A stretch of 64,000 nucleotides of DNA from G963556115 sp963678205 (GCA_963678205.1 OY782760.1:2294001-2358000); one strand, 5' to 3'; shown: positions 25,150 through 34,590, counted from the stretch's first letter. Notes: generated from the sequence alone by a model not told the origin. Numbers and translations: made by a program.

Positions 25150-26691
25150 TTATCTTGCGTATTCTGTAATTCTGTACTCACGAACCATTGTAACTTTAAC
25201 TTCACCAGGATAAGTTAATTCATCTTCAATTTGCTGAGCAATGTTTCTGCAAATCTTCTGACATTCAGCATCGCTGATTTTTGCAGCATCAGCAATAACA
25301 CGCAATTCTCTACCTGCTTGAATAGCAAAAGTTTTTTCAACTTGTGGATAACTATTAGCAATAGATTCAAGTCTTTCAAGTCTTTTTACATAGTTCTCTA
25401 GCGTTTCACGACGAGCTCCAGGTCTCGCTGCACTAATAGCATCAGCAGCCTGAACAATTGTTGCATATAAATTGTCTGCTGCATCTGGGCTATGGTGGTT
25501 GACAATTGCTGAAATAACTTCTTTCGGTTCATTACAAATTCTTGCCACTTCACCACCTAATTCTGGATGAGTTCCTTCTTGTTCATGGTCAATTGCTTTA
25601 CCAATATCATGTAGTAAACCGCAACGCCTTGCAAGTGACTCATCAAGTCCTAACTGAACTGCTAACATGCCTGAAATAAAGCCAACTTCACGACAGTGAT
25701 CGAGTACGTTTTGCCCATAACTGCTTCTGAATTTCAAGCGACCAAGAAGCATTATCTCCCTAGGTTTAAGATTTCTTACATCAAGCTCAAGCGCAACTTT
25801 TTTACCGGTTTCTTCAAGAACTTTATCCATCTCATCACGAATTTTAAGTACAACCTCTTCAATACGAGCAGGATGAATACGCCCGTCAATTACTAATCTA
25901 GACATTGCACGTGCTGCAATTTCACGACGAACAGGCTCAAAACCAGATAGAACTACTACCCCTGGAGTATCATCAACGATGACATCTACTCCCGTTGCAT
26001 TTTCAAAGGCACGAATATTTCTACCTTCCCTACCAATAATTCTACCTTTCATATCATCACTTGGTAGCTCAACAGTGCTAACGACATGTTCAGATGTGTA
26101 CTCAACAGCCATACGGTTTATGGCATTAAGAATGAACTTTTGTGCATTCTCTTCTGCCATTTCTTTTGCGCGTTCTGTTGCACGATCAACAATTTGTACT
26201 ACTTCATCTTCCATTTCAAGTTCTGTTTGCTTTATGACTTGTTCTCTTGCTTCCTCAACAGATAACTGTGAAATTTCTTGGAGTCTAGCGCGCTGTGCAT
26301 CAATAATTTTACCAACTTCATGTTCTCTACTTTGTAACGCACGTTCCTTGTTCTCTAACTTAGTTTCAATGTCTTTAATCTGTTGATCTTTTTTCTCAAT
26401 TGATTCAGATTTTCGATCCAAATTGTCCTCACGCTTTGTAAGCCGCTTTTCCATCATTTTGATTTCAGTTCGCTCAGCTTTAACTTCTGCATCTAGCTCT
26501 TCGCGTTGTTTAAGTAGTTCTGATTTGTTTGAGACTATAGCTTCTTGTTTGAGGTGCTCCGCCTCTTTTCGTGCTTGCTCGATAAGTTCTGCTATATCTT
26601 TCTCTGCAGCTACTGCTCTATATACAGCCCAGTAGTGCCTGCCCAGGACACCAGCTAGTATACCAACCACAAAAATAATTGTTTCTATCAT
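25150..26691 (-). CDS. rny: ribonuclease Y
   Basis: Membrane-anchored endoribonuclease that starts mRNA decay. Of 513 residues, about 1-24 form the N-terminal membrane helix (TIIFVVGILAGVLG), 30-200 are a long charged coiled coil (repeated KREDNLDRK-like heptads), about 205-270 are the KH domain with GRIIGREGRNIRAFE, and about 330-420 are the HD domain with the metal pair in LLHDIGKAID and NHHSPDA. The C-terminal TYPGEVKVTMVREYRITEYAR end is characteristic. An in-frame start 7 codons earlier exists, but AAAGGGG 6 bases before 26691 and the family start MIETII favour this ATG. It is monocistronic and divergent from prfB over 548 bases. Confidence 0.96.
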   Translation of the reverse strand: MIETIIFVVGILAGVLGRHYWAVYRAVAAEKDIAELIEQARKEAEHLKQEAIVSNKSELLKQREELDAEVKAERTEIKMMEKRLTKREDNLDRKSESIEKKDQQIKDIETKLENKERALQSREHEVGKIIDAQRARLQEISQLSVEEAREQVIKQTELEMEDEVVQIVDRATERAKEMAEENAQKFILNAINRMAVEYTSEHVVSTVELPSDDMKGRIIGREGRNIRAFENATGVDVIVDDTPGVVVLSGFEPVRREIAARAMSRLVIDGRIHPARIEEVVLKIRDEMDKVLEETGKKVALELDVRNLKPREIMLLGRLKFRSSYGQNVLDHCREVGFISGMLAVQLGLDESLARRCGLLHDIGKAIDHEQEGTHPELGGEVARICNEPKEVISAIVNHHSPDAADNLYATIVQAADAISAARPGARRETLENYVKRLERLESIANSYPQVEKTFAIQAGRELRVIADAAKISDAECQKICRNIAQQIEDELTYPGEVKVTMVREYRITEYAR

Positions 26692-26744
26692 TATATCCCC
26701 TTTATTACACAATTATCTGCAAAAGTGCAGTTTGTTTTTTAATA

Positions 26745-26775
26745 ATTAAAAACTTTGGGATATAGATGTAGTCAA
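26745..26775 (-). promoter_or_regulatory. candidate sigma-70 promoter of rny
   Basis: On the minus strand, TTGACT (26770-26775) is followed by TTTAAT (26745-26750) after 19 bases, or a poorer TTTTTA at 17. The -35 box is good and the spacing is long. Confidence 0.35.
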
Positions 26776-27165
26776 GTGTAAAGCCATGTATTTTAAAGAC
26801 TTATAGATTAATAAATATAATTTGTAACCCATTAAATACACAAACATTTTACCAGTTGGAAAGATCAATATTTCTTATAATTATATATAAAACATCAAAG
26901 TAATTATAATATCATAATAATTTTATATTATGTATAAAAGTTTAAATTTAAGCCAAAAAAAAACTGCTATAACATCTTTCGTGAAAAAGGTAAAAACATC
27001 TATATCAAGATACTAGTTTTAATTATAAACACAATTAGTATCATATTTAAACATTAATTAATTTTATTTTATTTGATGGGCAAGGTCAAGAATAACTTAT
27101 AAAAAAAAGATACTACACATTTACTTACTGAAAATGTCAATAATATGCTTTTTTTTGTTAAATAC

Positions 27166-27194
27166 TTGACCAGACAGGGTATTATATCTATAAT
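27166..27194 (+). promoter_or_regulatory. sigma-70 promoter of prfB
   Basis: TTGACC (27166-27171), a 17-base spacer and a perfect TATAAT (27189-27194), about 46 bases before the prfB start. This is the best promoter match in the window and implies a housekeeping sigma-70. Confidence 0.75.
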
Positions 27195-27239
27195 TTTTTA
27201 TCTATTTAAATTTATGTATTGTCAAATAAGGTAGATCAA

Positions 27240-28343
27240 ATGGCTGATTTGTACGAAATTAACAATATTATTGAGAGCGCAAATCGTAGGCTCAAGGAAT
27301 TACATCAATCTTTAAAAATTGACAATAAATTATCTCGTTTGGCACTAATTGACGAAAAAATGGCTCAAAGTGATTTCTGGAATGATTCAAGTGCCGCTCA
27401 GGATACTGTTAAAGAAAGAAAAAGTATTACTGTAATTACTGACCCATATACTAAGTTTCTTGCTGAGTTATCTGATGCAGTAGAGTTGCTGGAGCTTGGA
27501 AAAGAAGAAAATGATGCTGATACTATTGATGAGGCTGCAGATTTGATCTTAACCTTACAAGAGGATTTGACTACTTTGGAAACAATGGCATTATTGTCTG
27601 AACCTCATGACGCGGAGGATGCTTTCTTTAGCATTAATACTGGTGCTGGCGGATCAGATGCTTGCGAATGTGCTCAGATGTTACTTAGAATGTATACACG
27701 ATACTTTGATTTAAAAGGATGGAATGTTGAGACTTTATCATTTATCGAAGGTGAAGAAGCGGGGATAAAAAGTGTTGATCTAAGAGTTAGTGGCGAATAT
27801 GTTTATGGCATGCTAAAGAGTGAACTTGGTGTACATCGGTTAGTAAGAATATCGCCTTTTTCAGGAAGAAGAGAAACAAGTTTTGCTGCTGTTGATGTTG
27901 TCCCTGACTTTAAGAATGAGATTAATATTGAGATTGATGAAACGGAGCTAAGAATTGATACTTATCGAGCTGGCGGGAAGGGTGGTCAGCACGTAAATAC
28001 GACAGATTCTGCTGTTAGAATAACCCATATTCCTACAAACATTGTTGTTGCAGTACAGAATGAACGCTCTCAGCATTCAAATAAATCAAAAGCAATGGAT
28101 ATTTTAAAGAGTAGACTTTATGCTTTTGAAGAAAACAAGAGATTGCTTGAAGCAAGTGAGCACAATTCTACTAAGATGATTAATGCTTGGGGGTCACAAA
28201 TAAGAAATTATGTTATGCATCCATATACGTTAGTAAAAGATGTTCGTACTGAGCACCAGACTGGAAATATTCAGGGTGTACTTGATGGAGATATTGAACC
28301 ATTTATAGATGCATACTTGAGATTTTTATCGTCTAAAAAGTAG
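27240..28343 (+). CDS. prfB: peptide chain release factor 2
   Basis: Recognises UAA/UGA and triggers peptide release. The 367 residues contain the stop-codon tripeptide SPF (RISPFSGRRETSF) and the catalytic GGQ in YRAGGKGGQHVN, with THIPT and RSQHSNK following as usual. The reading frame is continuous through the region where many RF2 genes have the programmed +1 frameshift (around codon 25): the sequence reads SLKIDNKLSRL with no in-frame TGA, so that autoregulation is absent. AAGGT 8 bases before the ATG at 27240 makes it preferable to a TTG seven codons upstream. It probably has its own transcript, since 106 bases separate it from glyA. Confidence 0.95.
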   Translation: MADLYEINNIIESANRRLKELHQSLKIDNKLSRLALIDEKMAQSDFWNDSSAAQDTVKERKSITVITDPYTKFLAELSDAVELLELGKEENDADTIDEAADLILTLQEDLTTLETMALLSEPHDAEDAFFSINTGAGGSDACECAQMLLRMYTRYFDLKGWNVETLSFIEGEEAGIKSVDLRVSGEYVYGMLKSELGVHRLVRISPFSGRRETSFAAVDVVPDFKNEINIEIDETELRIDTYRAGGKGGQHVNTTDSAVRITHIPTNIVVAVQNERSQHSNKSKAMDILKSRLYAFEENKRLLEASEHNSTKMINAWGSQIRNYVMHPYTLVKDVRTEHQTGNIQGVLDGDIEPFIDAYLRFLSSKK

Positions 28344-28449
28344 AAAATATTCTGAGTAGTCACTACCTTTTGGTTTTAAAAATATTATAATAAAAAAAAG
28401 TTATTAATTTTGGTGTATTTATTACTGTTTGATTATAAAGGAGACTGAA

Positions 28450-29706
28450 ATGTCTTTGAAAAAATTACAGAGTGTTGACCCTGATGTTTTTGATATCTGT
28501 TGTTCAGAACTTAAGCGTCAGAAAGATGGCATTGAATTAATTGCCTCGGAAAACTTTACTTCCCAAGCAGTAATGGAGGCGCAAGGAAGTTGTCTTACAA
28601 ATAAGTACGCCGAAGGTTACCCTGGAAAACGCTATTACGGTGGTTGTCAGGAAGTAGATAAAGTTGAGCAGCTTGCAATTGACCGTGCTAAAGCTCTCTT
28701 TGGAGCGGAGCATGCTAATGTTCAACCGCATTCTGGTTCACAGGCGAATATGGCTGCATACCTCTCTTTATGCCCCGCCGGATCTAAAATTCTTGGTATG
28801 GATCTCGCCCATGGAGGTCACCTTACTCATGGTTTTAAGCTGAATTTTTCAGGTAAATTGTTTGAAGTTGCAAGTTATGGTCTTGATAAAGAAACTGAGA
28901 CTATTGATTATGATGCGTTAAAAGCAACCGCTAAAGAATTTAGACCAAATATTATAATTTGTGGTGCTAGTGCTTACCCTAGAATTATTGATTTTGCTAA
29001 ATTTGAAGAGATTGCTAAAGAAGTTGGAGCATACCTTGTCGCAGATATGGCGCACATTGCCGGTCTTGTTGCTACAGGGTTACATCCAAGTCCAGTTCCT
29101 CATTGCGATATCGTTACTTCAACTACTCATAAAACTTTACGGGGTCCGCGCGCAGGTCTTATTTTATGTAAAGAAGAACATGCCAAAAAGGTAAATTCCG
29201 CTGTATTCCCTGGTATGCAGGGTGGTCCATTAATGCATGTTATTGCAGGTAAGGCTGTTGCGTTTAAAGAGGCAGCTAGTCCTGAATACAAAACGTATAT
29301 GCAGCAAGTAGTTAAAAATGCAGCGGCTATGGCTGAGGTCTTTGTTGATAGAGGTTACCGCGTTGTATCAGGAGGTACTGATAATCACCTGATGCTTCTA
29401 GATGTAACTCCTAAAGGTATTAATGGCAAGGAAGCTGAAGACGCACTAACCAAGGTAGAAATTACTGTTAATAAGAATCAAATCCCTTTCGATCCATTGC
29501 CACCAATGAAATCTAGTGGTATTCGTATTGGTACACCAGCTGCGACTAGCAGAGGACTTGATGAGAATACAATTCGCAAGGTTGCAGAAATTATTGATGA
29601 AACTTTGTGTAACATCAATGATGATTCTAAACTGCAAGAACTCAAAAAGCGTACGCTTGCTATAACTGAAGAATTTCCACTATATAGTGACTTAAGCTAT
29701 ATTTAA
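28450..29706 (+). CDS. glyA: serine hydroxymethyltransferase
   Basis: PLP enzyme converting serine and tetrahydrofolate to glycine and methylene-THF. The 418 residues match the family throughout: IELIASENFTS, NKYAEGYPGKRYYGG, HGGHLTHG, the PLP lysine in TSTTHKTLRGPRAG, and the C-terminal GIRIGTPAATSRGL. An upstream TTG/ATT region in frame is ignored because AAGGAG 8 bases before the ATG at 28450 is ideal. serA follows after 43 bases, and these two enzymes together connect 3-phosphoglycerate, serine and one-carbon supply, which the purine genes later in the window consume. I saw no riboswitch in the leader. Confidence 0.97.
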   Translation: MSLKKLQSVDPDVFDICCSELKRQKDGIELIASENFTSQAVMEAQGSCLTNKYAEGYPGKRYYGGCQEVDKVEQLAIDRAKALFGAEHANVQPHSGSQANMAAYLSLCPAGSKILGMDLAHGGHLTHGFKLNFSGKLFEVASYGLDKETETIDYDALKATAKEFRPNIIICGASAYPRIIDFAKFEEIAKEVGAYLVADMAHIAGLVATGLHPSPVPHCDIVTSTTHKTLRGPRAGLILCKEEHAKKVNSAVFPGMQGGPLMHVIAGKAVAFKEAASPEYKTYMQQVVKNAAAMAEVFVDRGYRVVSGGTDNHLMLLDVTPKGINGKEAEDALTKVEITVNKNQIPFDPLPPMKSSGIRIGTPAATSRGLDENTIRKVAEIIDETLCNINDDSKLQELKKRTLAITEEFPLYSDLSYI

Positions 29707-29749
29707 TAATAATTACTTAACATATTGAGATAAAAGAGGATAATAAATA

Positions 29750-31345
29750 ATGAGCAAATTACATATTGTAGCTGCTGACGGTATTAAAGGAAGTGGGCTA
29801 GATCATTTGAGAAAAGTTTTCGGTGAAGACGCTATTGAAGTTCGTGGTAAATATTCTCCTGAAGAGCTTATTGAAAAAATCGGTGATATTGATGCACTCT
29901 TAATAAGAAGTGGTACTACTGTACCTCGTGAAGCTATTGAAAAAGCTGGACCTCGCCTGAAAGTTATCGGACGTGCTGGAGTTGGAACAGATAATATTGA
30001 TAAGGTTGCAGCAACTGAAAAAGGTATTGTTGTAATGAATACTCCTTTCGGCAATACTACTTCTGCTGCCGAACAAGCAATTGCGCTTATTTTTGCTACT
30101 GCAAGAAACACTGCAAGAGCTGATAGATTGATGCAAGAAGGTAAGTGGGCGAAGAAAGAACTTGTTGGGGTTGAAGTAATTGAGAAGACTCTCGGACTTA
30201 TTGGAATGGGTAAGATTGGTTCTCATGTTGCAAAAGTAATGAGTGCGGCAGGAATGAATGTTATTGCGTATGACCCATTCTTGAGTCAAGAGAGAGCAAA
30301 GCAGATAGGGGTTACTCTTGTTGAGCTTGAAGATCTCAAAAAGCAAGCTGATTTTATTTCACTACATACACCATTGACCGACAAAACACGTGGCATGCTC
30401 AATAAAGAGTTCATGCTTGGACTTAAAAAGGGTGTTAGAATTGTAAACTGTGCACGTGGCGGTATTATTGATGAAGCTGCTCTTGCAGAGCTAGTAGAAT
30501 CAGGTCATATTGCTGGGGCTGCTCTTGATGTTTTCGAAAAGGAACCAGTTACTGAAGGTCCAATTTTTGGGGTAAAAAACATTCTGCTTACTCCACATCT
30601 TGGTGCTTCAACAGATGAAGCAGAAGAAAGATGCGGCATGCAGATGGCTCAGCAGGTTGAAGCATACTTTAATGAAGGCGATATTATCAATGCGGTAAAC
30701 CTCGATATTACTCGCGAAAAAGAGTTGGCTAATTATGTTGACCTTGCTAAGAAATTAGGAAAAATTTGTACAACAATTGTACGTGGTGCGCCTGTTAAAA
30801 TTGAAGTTGCGTGTTCAGGACCTGTTTTTGATGGAAAAGATACTGGTGAAATAGCTGCTGGGGCTGTAATTGGAATGTTAAATTCATTTATTTTTGAGCC
30901 AGATGGGGTTAACTTAGTAAATGCGAAGCATCTTGCTAAAGAGCGTGGCATTGATATTGCTGAAACGGAAGCGACTGGATGTGGGGTTTATCAGAATAGA
31001 GTGGATGTTATTGTTAGCAGTTCTGAGGTATCATGCAGAGTAGGGGGCACTCTGGCGGGCACAAATATTTGCAGATTAATTGCTGTCGATGATGCAAATA
31101 TGGATGTTCATCTTGGTAAGCATTTACTCCTTCTACGCTATCCTGATCAACCAGGTTATGTGGGCAAATTTGGTACTATTATCGCTAACCATGAAATTAA
31201 TATTGAGAATATGGAAGTAGGTTGTCTTGAAAGCCGTAAACGTGCAAGCATGGTAATTGGTTTGGGTGAAGCTGCTAGTGAAAAACTTATTGATGAACTA
31301 CTTGCTGTAGATGGTGTTGAAAAAGCATTTTATGTCTCTCTTTAA
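29750..31345 (+). CDS. serA: D-3-phosphoglycerate dehydrogenase
   Basis: First step of serine synthesis, NAD-dependent. The 531 residues are of the long type: substrate and nucleotide-binding domains (GLIGMGKIGSHVAKV Rossmann loop, the catalytic Arg in NCARGGIIDE, the Glu near 265 and the His in LTPHLGAST), then the allosteric substrate-binding domain, then a C-terminal ACT domain (LLLRYPDQPGYVGKFGTII). Feedback inhibition by serine through the ACT domain is likely but not universal. AGAGGATAATAA precedes the ATG. The gene sits between glyA and a secreted MBL-like protein, 13 bases from the latter. Confidence 0.96.
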   Translation: MSKLHIVAADGIKGSGLDHLRKVFGEDAIEVRGKYSPEELIEKIGDIDALLIRSGTTVPREAIEKAGPRLKVIGRAGVGTDNIDKVAATEKGIVVMNTPFGNTTSAAEQAIALIFATARNTARADRLMQEGKWAKKELVGVEVIEKTLGLIGMGKIGSHVAKVMSAAGMNVIAYDPFLSQERAKQIGVTLVELEDLKKQADFISLHTPLTDKTRGMLNKEFMLGLKKGVRIVNCARGGIIDEAALAELVESGHIAGAALDVFEKEPVTEGPIFGVKNILLTPHLGASTDEAEERCGMQMAQQVEAYFNEGDIINAVNLDITREKELANYVDLAKKLGKICTTIVRGAPVKIEVACSGPVFDGKDTGEIAAGAVIGMLNSFIFEPDGVNLVNAKHLAKERGIDIAETEATGCGVYQNRVDVIVSSSEVSCRVGGTLAGTNICRLIAVDDANMDVHLGKHLLLLRYPDQPGYVGKFGTIIANHEINIENMEVGCLESRKRASMVIGLGEAASEKLIDELLAVDGVEKAFYVSL

Positions 31346-31358
31346 TGGAGGAATATAT

Positions 31359-32138
31359 ATGAGTAACAGACTTAAGTATTTATTTGGACTTTTCTTAGGC
31401 ATTTTATTTGTTTTCTCTGCAAACGCTCATGAAGCTGCGGATATGCCATCACTCTCTAAGGGTGATTATGGTATGAGTTTTGTCACATGGTATGGTAATA
31501 ATTCATATTCTATTGCGTACGGAGTAACTCTTTATGTTGATCCGGTAAATATACCAGAGGGACAGCCAAAAGCTGATGCAATCTTGCTTACTCACACTCA
31601 TCCTGAGAATTTCAGTATTACAGATATACAAAAGCTTCTTGGTGGTTATACTCATATATACGGTCCAGCAGATGTAATTGCCAGGATTCGCGATGAGAAA
31701 TTAAAAGTTGGTGAGGATCAACTTCATATTATTAAGCCTTTTGAAGAAGTCGTAACTGGCAGTTATAGCTTTAGAACTGTTCCTGCTTACAATACAACAA
31801 AAGCTCTTCATCCTCAAGAGAATGATTGGCTTGGCTATATTATATCCGTTTTAACTCCTCGTGGAGACGCAAAGTTATATTTCAGTGGTGATACTAATAA
31901 GACTGTTGAAATGGATGACCTTAATGGTAAAGTTGATGTGGCTTTTATTTCAATTAACAAAGAGCATGGAATGGATTCTGTATTAGAAGCTGTTAGTGCT
32001 GTAACAGTTATAGATCCAGAAATTGCTGTACCAATGGGATATTCCGGTGACGCAGGTTCTGATGTTGAGGCAGATCAGTTTGTTGGTATGCTTTCAGAAG
32101 TTGATGGCATTGACGGAGAAATGTTGAACAAAAAGTAG
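31359..32138 (+). CDS. exported metallo-beta-lactamase-fold protein with altered metal site
   Basis: 259 residues with an N-terminal signal peptide (FGLFLGILFVFSANA, cleavage after about residue 22). The rest resembles the UlaG/YycJ-like MBL proteins: a VDPVNI strand, LLTHTHPENFS, GPADVIARI, AYNTT and FSGDTNKT. The hallmark HxHxDH is changed: His79 and His81 remain but Asp-His is replaced by Glu83-Asn84, and the later ligand position after SGDT is uncertain. Catalysis with two metals is doubtful. GGAGGA 7 bases upstream of this ATG makes it a better start than one overlapping serA. Its place inside a serine/TCA operon has no obvious metabolic logic. Confidence 0.8.
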   Translation: MSNRLKYLFGLFLGILFVFSANAHEAADMPSLSKGDYGMSFVTWYGNNSYSIAYGVTLYVDPVNIPEGQPKADAILLTHTHPENFSITDIQKLLGGYTHIYGPADVIARIRDEKLKVGEDQLHIIKPFEEVVTGSYSFRTVPAYNTTKALHPQENDWLGYIISVLTPRGDAKLYFSGDTNKTVEMDDLNGKVDVAFISINKEHGMDSVLEAVSAVTVIDPEIAVPMGYSGDAGSDVEADQFVGMLSEVDGIDGEMLNKK

Positions 32139-32172
32139 TTTTTATTAACCGAAAGAAAGTATTGGAGAAGTA

Positions 32173-33399
32173 ATGGGTTGTAAAGTTTCGATTAAAGATG
32201 GCGTACTCACTGTTCCAAATAATCCTATTATCCCTTTTATTGAGGGTGATGGTATCGGACCTGATATCTGGGCTGCTTCTGTAAAAGTTTTTGATGCTGC
32301 TATAGAAAAAGCATATGGTGGAGAGCGTAAAGTTGAGTGGAAAGAAGTTTTAGCTGGACAAAAAGCTTTTGATTTAACTGGGAGTTGGCTACCAGATGAA
32401 ACTGTTGAAGCATTTAAAGAGTACCGAATAGGCATAAAAGGGCCACTAACTACTCCAGTTGGTGGTGGTATTCGTTCGATAAATGTGGCCTTGAGACAAC
32501 TACTTGACCTATATGTATGTCTTCGTCCTGTAAAATACTTTACTGGTGTTCCAAGTCCTGTTAAAGCTCCAGAACTAATAGACATGGTTATCTTTAGAGA
32601 AAACACAGAAGATATCTATGCTGGTGTTGAGTTCAAAGAGGGAGAGGTTGAAACCAAAGATTTCATTGAGTACATGAAGAATAATTATCCTGAAAAATAT
32701 TCAAAGATCCGTTTCCCGGCAACAACTGGTATTGGTATCAAACCTGTCTCAAGTGAAGGCACAAAACGTTTAGTTAAAGCGGCTATTGATTATGCAATAC
32801 AGAATAAACGTGATAGTGTCACTTTGGTTCATAAAGGCAATATTATGAAATTTACTGAAGGTGCCTTTCGAGATTGGGGTTATGAGCTAGCAAAAGAAAG
32901 TTATAGTGGAGTAGATCTTGATGGTGGGCCGTGGCAGGTCATAAAGGGACAGAACGGTCACGAAGTTATTATTAAGGATTGTATTGCTGATGCATTCTTA
33001 CAGCAAATCCTTCTAAGACCAAAGGAATATGATGTCATTGCTACTCTGAATCTAAATGGTGATTATGTTTCTGATGCTCTTGCTGCCCAAGTTGGTGGTA
33101 TTGGAATTGCCCCAGGTGGTAATATTAATTATTCTACTGGTATAGGTATTTTTGAAGCAACTCATGGAACTGCTCCGAAATATGCAGGACAAGATAAAGT
33201 AAATCCATCATCTGTTATCTTATCTGGCGAAATGATGTTTAGATATATGGGATGGACAGAAGTTGCTGATCTACTTCTTTCTGCAACAGAGAAAGCAATA
33301 TCAAACAAGACCGTTACTTATGATTTTCACCGTCTTATGGAAGGTGCAGCTCTTCTTAAATGCAGCGAATTTGGCGACGCTTTAATCAGTAACATGTAG
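32173..33399 (+). CDS. icd: NADP-dependent isocitrate dehydrogenase
   Basis: Oxidatively decarboxylates isocitrate to 2-oxoglutarate in the cytoplasm. The 408 residues are of the E. coli class I type: IEGDGIGPDIW, the substrate loop GGGIRSINVALRQ containing the regulatory Ser, ENTEDIYAGVEF, HKGNIMKFTEGAFRDWGYE and GTAPKYAGQDKVNPSS. The Lys-Tyr pair in PKYAGQDK is the NADP-specific set. No AceK kinase is visible. AGAAGT precedes the ATG, 34 bases after the MBL-like gene. In an anaerobe it probably serves the oxidative branch for glutamate synthesis. Confidence 0.96.
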   Translation: MGCKVSIKDGVLTVPNNPIIPFIEGDGIGPDIWAASVKVFDAAIEKAYGGERKVEWKEVLAGQKAFDLTGSWLPDETVEAFKEYRIGIKGPLTTPVGGGIRSINVALRQLLDLYVCLRPVKYFTGVPSPVKAPELIDMVIFRENTEDIYAGVEFKEGEVETKDFIEYMKNNYPEKYSKIRFPATTGIGIKPVSSEGTKRLVKAAIDYAIQNKRDSVTLVHKGNIMKFTEGAFRDWGYELAKESYSGVDLDGGPWQVIKGQNGHEVIIKDCIADAFLQQILLRPKEYDVIATLNLNGDYVSDALAAQVGGIGIAPGGNINYSTGIGIFEATHGTAPKYAGQDKVNPSSVILSGEMMFRYMGWTEVADLLLSATEKAISNKTVTYDFHRLMEGAALLKCSEFGDALISNM

Positions 33400-33436
33400 T
33401 ATAACACGAGCAAATGCCTTACTGGATGTTTTTTCA

Positions 33437-34570
33437 ATGAATATAATTCATAATGATTACATTAACAGCGTATTTAATGGTAATTATGCCAAGATATACG
33501 GGTTTATGATAGAATCTATCGAAAATACAGGAAATCGCTCACAGCTTGCTAGTTTATACCAGCAGATTAATAATTCAGGACAATCTCTTGCTCTGCCTCT
33601 TGCAAATAATCAAGAGATTGTTCGAACTTTTATTAGGATTGGAGTTTTAAAGAAAAAATCACAAGATGAGTATAACAGGACTGTGCTAAATCATCTTGTA
33701 AACTCATTTGCCAAAGAAGCAGATAAATCTCCTGCACTTGTATCTGTTATTATTCGTCTTTTCTCTTCTGGTCAATACGGTATAGTCCCCACACCTGTTT
33801 GTGGATCTTCGCCAAAATGCAGTAAGTGTAGGATGACTAAGTTTTGTCAATTTTTCAATTCACCGCCTTCTGATCCAGCTAAAGCAGGATTATCAATAGC
33901 CAAACGTATAAAATTTGGAGCTGAGAATAGCGTTACGCTTGTTGAGCTTTTATCCGTTCTTATTGGAGGTCACAAGCCATCATATTCAAGTAAAATCACA
34001 GCTGAGAATATAGTATCGCGTTATTCAACCCTAAGATCTCTTTCAAATGCGTCTTTATCTGAATTAAAGGATATGCGTAATGTTGGTGAATCCGCTGCTC
34101 TGAAAATATATTCTGCACTTATTTTATTTAAACGCTTTGTTGAAGAGAAGAGTTTGGATAAAATATTCATTAAAGAGAGTAAAGATTTATTTGATTTATT
34201 CAAAGTTGAATTGCGCGATCAGAAACAGGAGAGTTTTTATATTGTTATGCTTGATAGCATGAATGGTATTATAAGGCAAAAAAAGATTGCACATGGAGGA
34301 TTATCGTCGGTACAGGTAGTTTCATGTGAAGTGTTCCGTCCTGCACTTGTTGAATCAGCGGCATCTGTGGTTTTGGTTCATAATCATCCGTCTGGTAATC
34401 CGAAACCATCTGATGAAGATATAAGATTGACCAAAGATTTAGTTAAGGCAGGGGATTTACTTGGTGTTGAAGTTGTTGATCACATTATAATTGGTGATAA
34501 TACATATATAAGTTTTGTAGATAACAATATAGTACCTTTTAAACGTTCAAAGGGTATAAATATAAAATAA
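33437..34570 (+). CDS. radC: RadC (UPF0758) JAMM-domain protein with long N-terminal extension
   Basis: 377 residues, about 150 more than usual RadC. The C-terminal 220 are standard: a helix-hairpin-helix-like stretch (DMRNVGESAALKIYSAL) and a JAB1/MPN metal centre with VHNHPSGNPKPSDED (His315, His317 and the Asp further on). The extension is helical and holds four cysteines, Cys122, Cys128, Cys131 and Cys137, spaced C-x5-C-x2-C-x5-C. That is very close to the 4Fe-4S loop (C-x6-C-x2-C-x5-C) that ends endonuclease III/MutY proteins. A metal cluster next to the HhH module is therefore plausible. RadC's cellular role is unresolved; a repair role was withdrawn in E. coli. The ribosome site is weak. 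Confidence 0.88.
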   Translation: MNIIHNDYINSVFNGNYAKIYGFMIESIENTGNRSQLASLYQQINNSGQSLALPLANNQEIVRTFIRIGVLKKKSQDEYNRTVLNHLVNSFAKEADKSPALVSVIIRLFSSGQYGIVPTPVCGSSPKCSKCRMTKFCQFFNSPPSDPAKAGLSIAKRIKFGAENSVTLVELLSVLIGGHKPSYSSKITAENIVSRYSTLRSLSNASLSELKDMRNVGESAALKIYSALILFKRFVEEKSLDKIFIKESKDLFDLFKVELRDQKQESFYIVMLDSMNGIIRQKKIAHGGLSSVQVVSCEVFRPALVESAASVVLVHNHPSGNPKPSDEDIRLTKDLVKAGDLLGVEVVDHIIIGDNTYISFVDNNIVPFKRSKGINIK

Positions 34571-34590
34571 TATTAATTAATGGAGAATTT

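Larger units (their letters stand above)
26692..27239. other. 548-base divergent intergenic region between rny and prfB
   Basis: Very A/T-rich. It holds candidate promoters for both genes and, in the rny leader, a small hairpin (CTGCA, AAAG, TGCAG at 26717-26730). I see no open frame of note and no tRNA. In some bacteria 6S RNA lies upstream of rny, but I could not recognise its long rod structure here. Confidence 0.5.

Noticed and set aside
25979..26386. Long open frame on the plus strand, antisense to rny
   Set aside because: It mirrors the coiled-coil codons of RNase Y, has no ribosome site, and its product is Ser/Ala/Cys-rich low-complexity sequence typical of antisense shadows.
26800..27150. 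6S RNA or another structured RNA between rny and prfB
   Set aside because: The stretch is A/T-rich with no extended pairing that I could trace by eye.
27290..27340. Programmed frameshift site in prfB
   Set aside because: No CTTTGA-type slippery site or in-frame TGA; the release factor reads through in one frame.
29900..30346. Open frame opposite serA
   Set aside because: The serA protein is conserved across this whole stretch; the antisense product has no family features.
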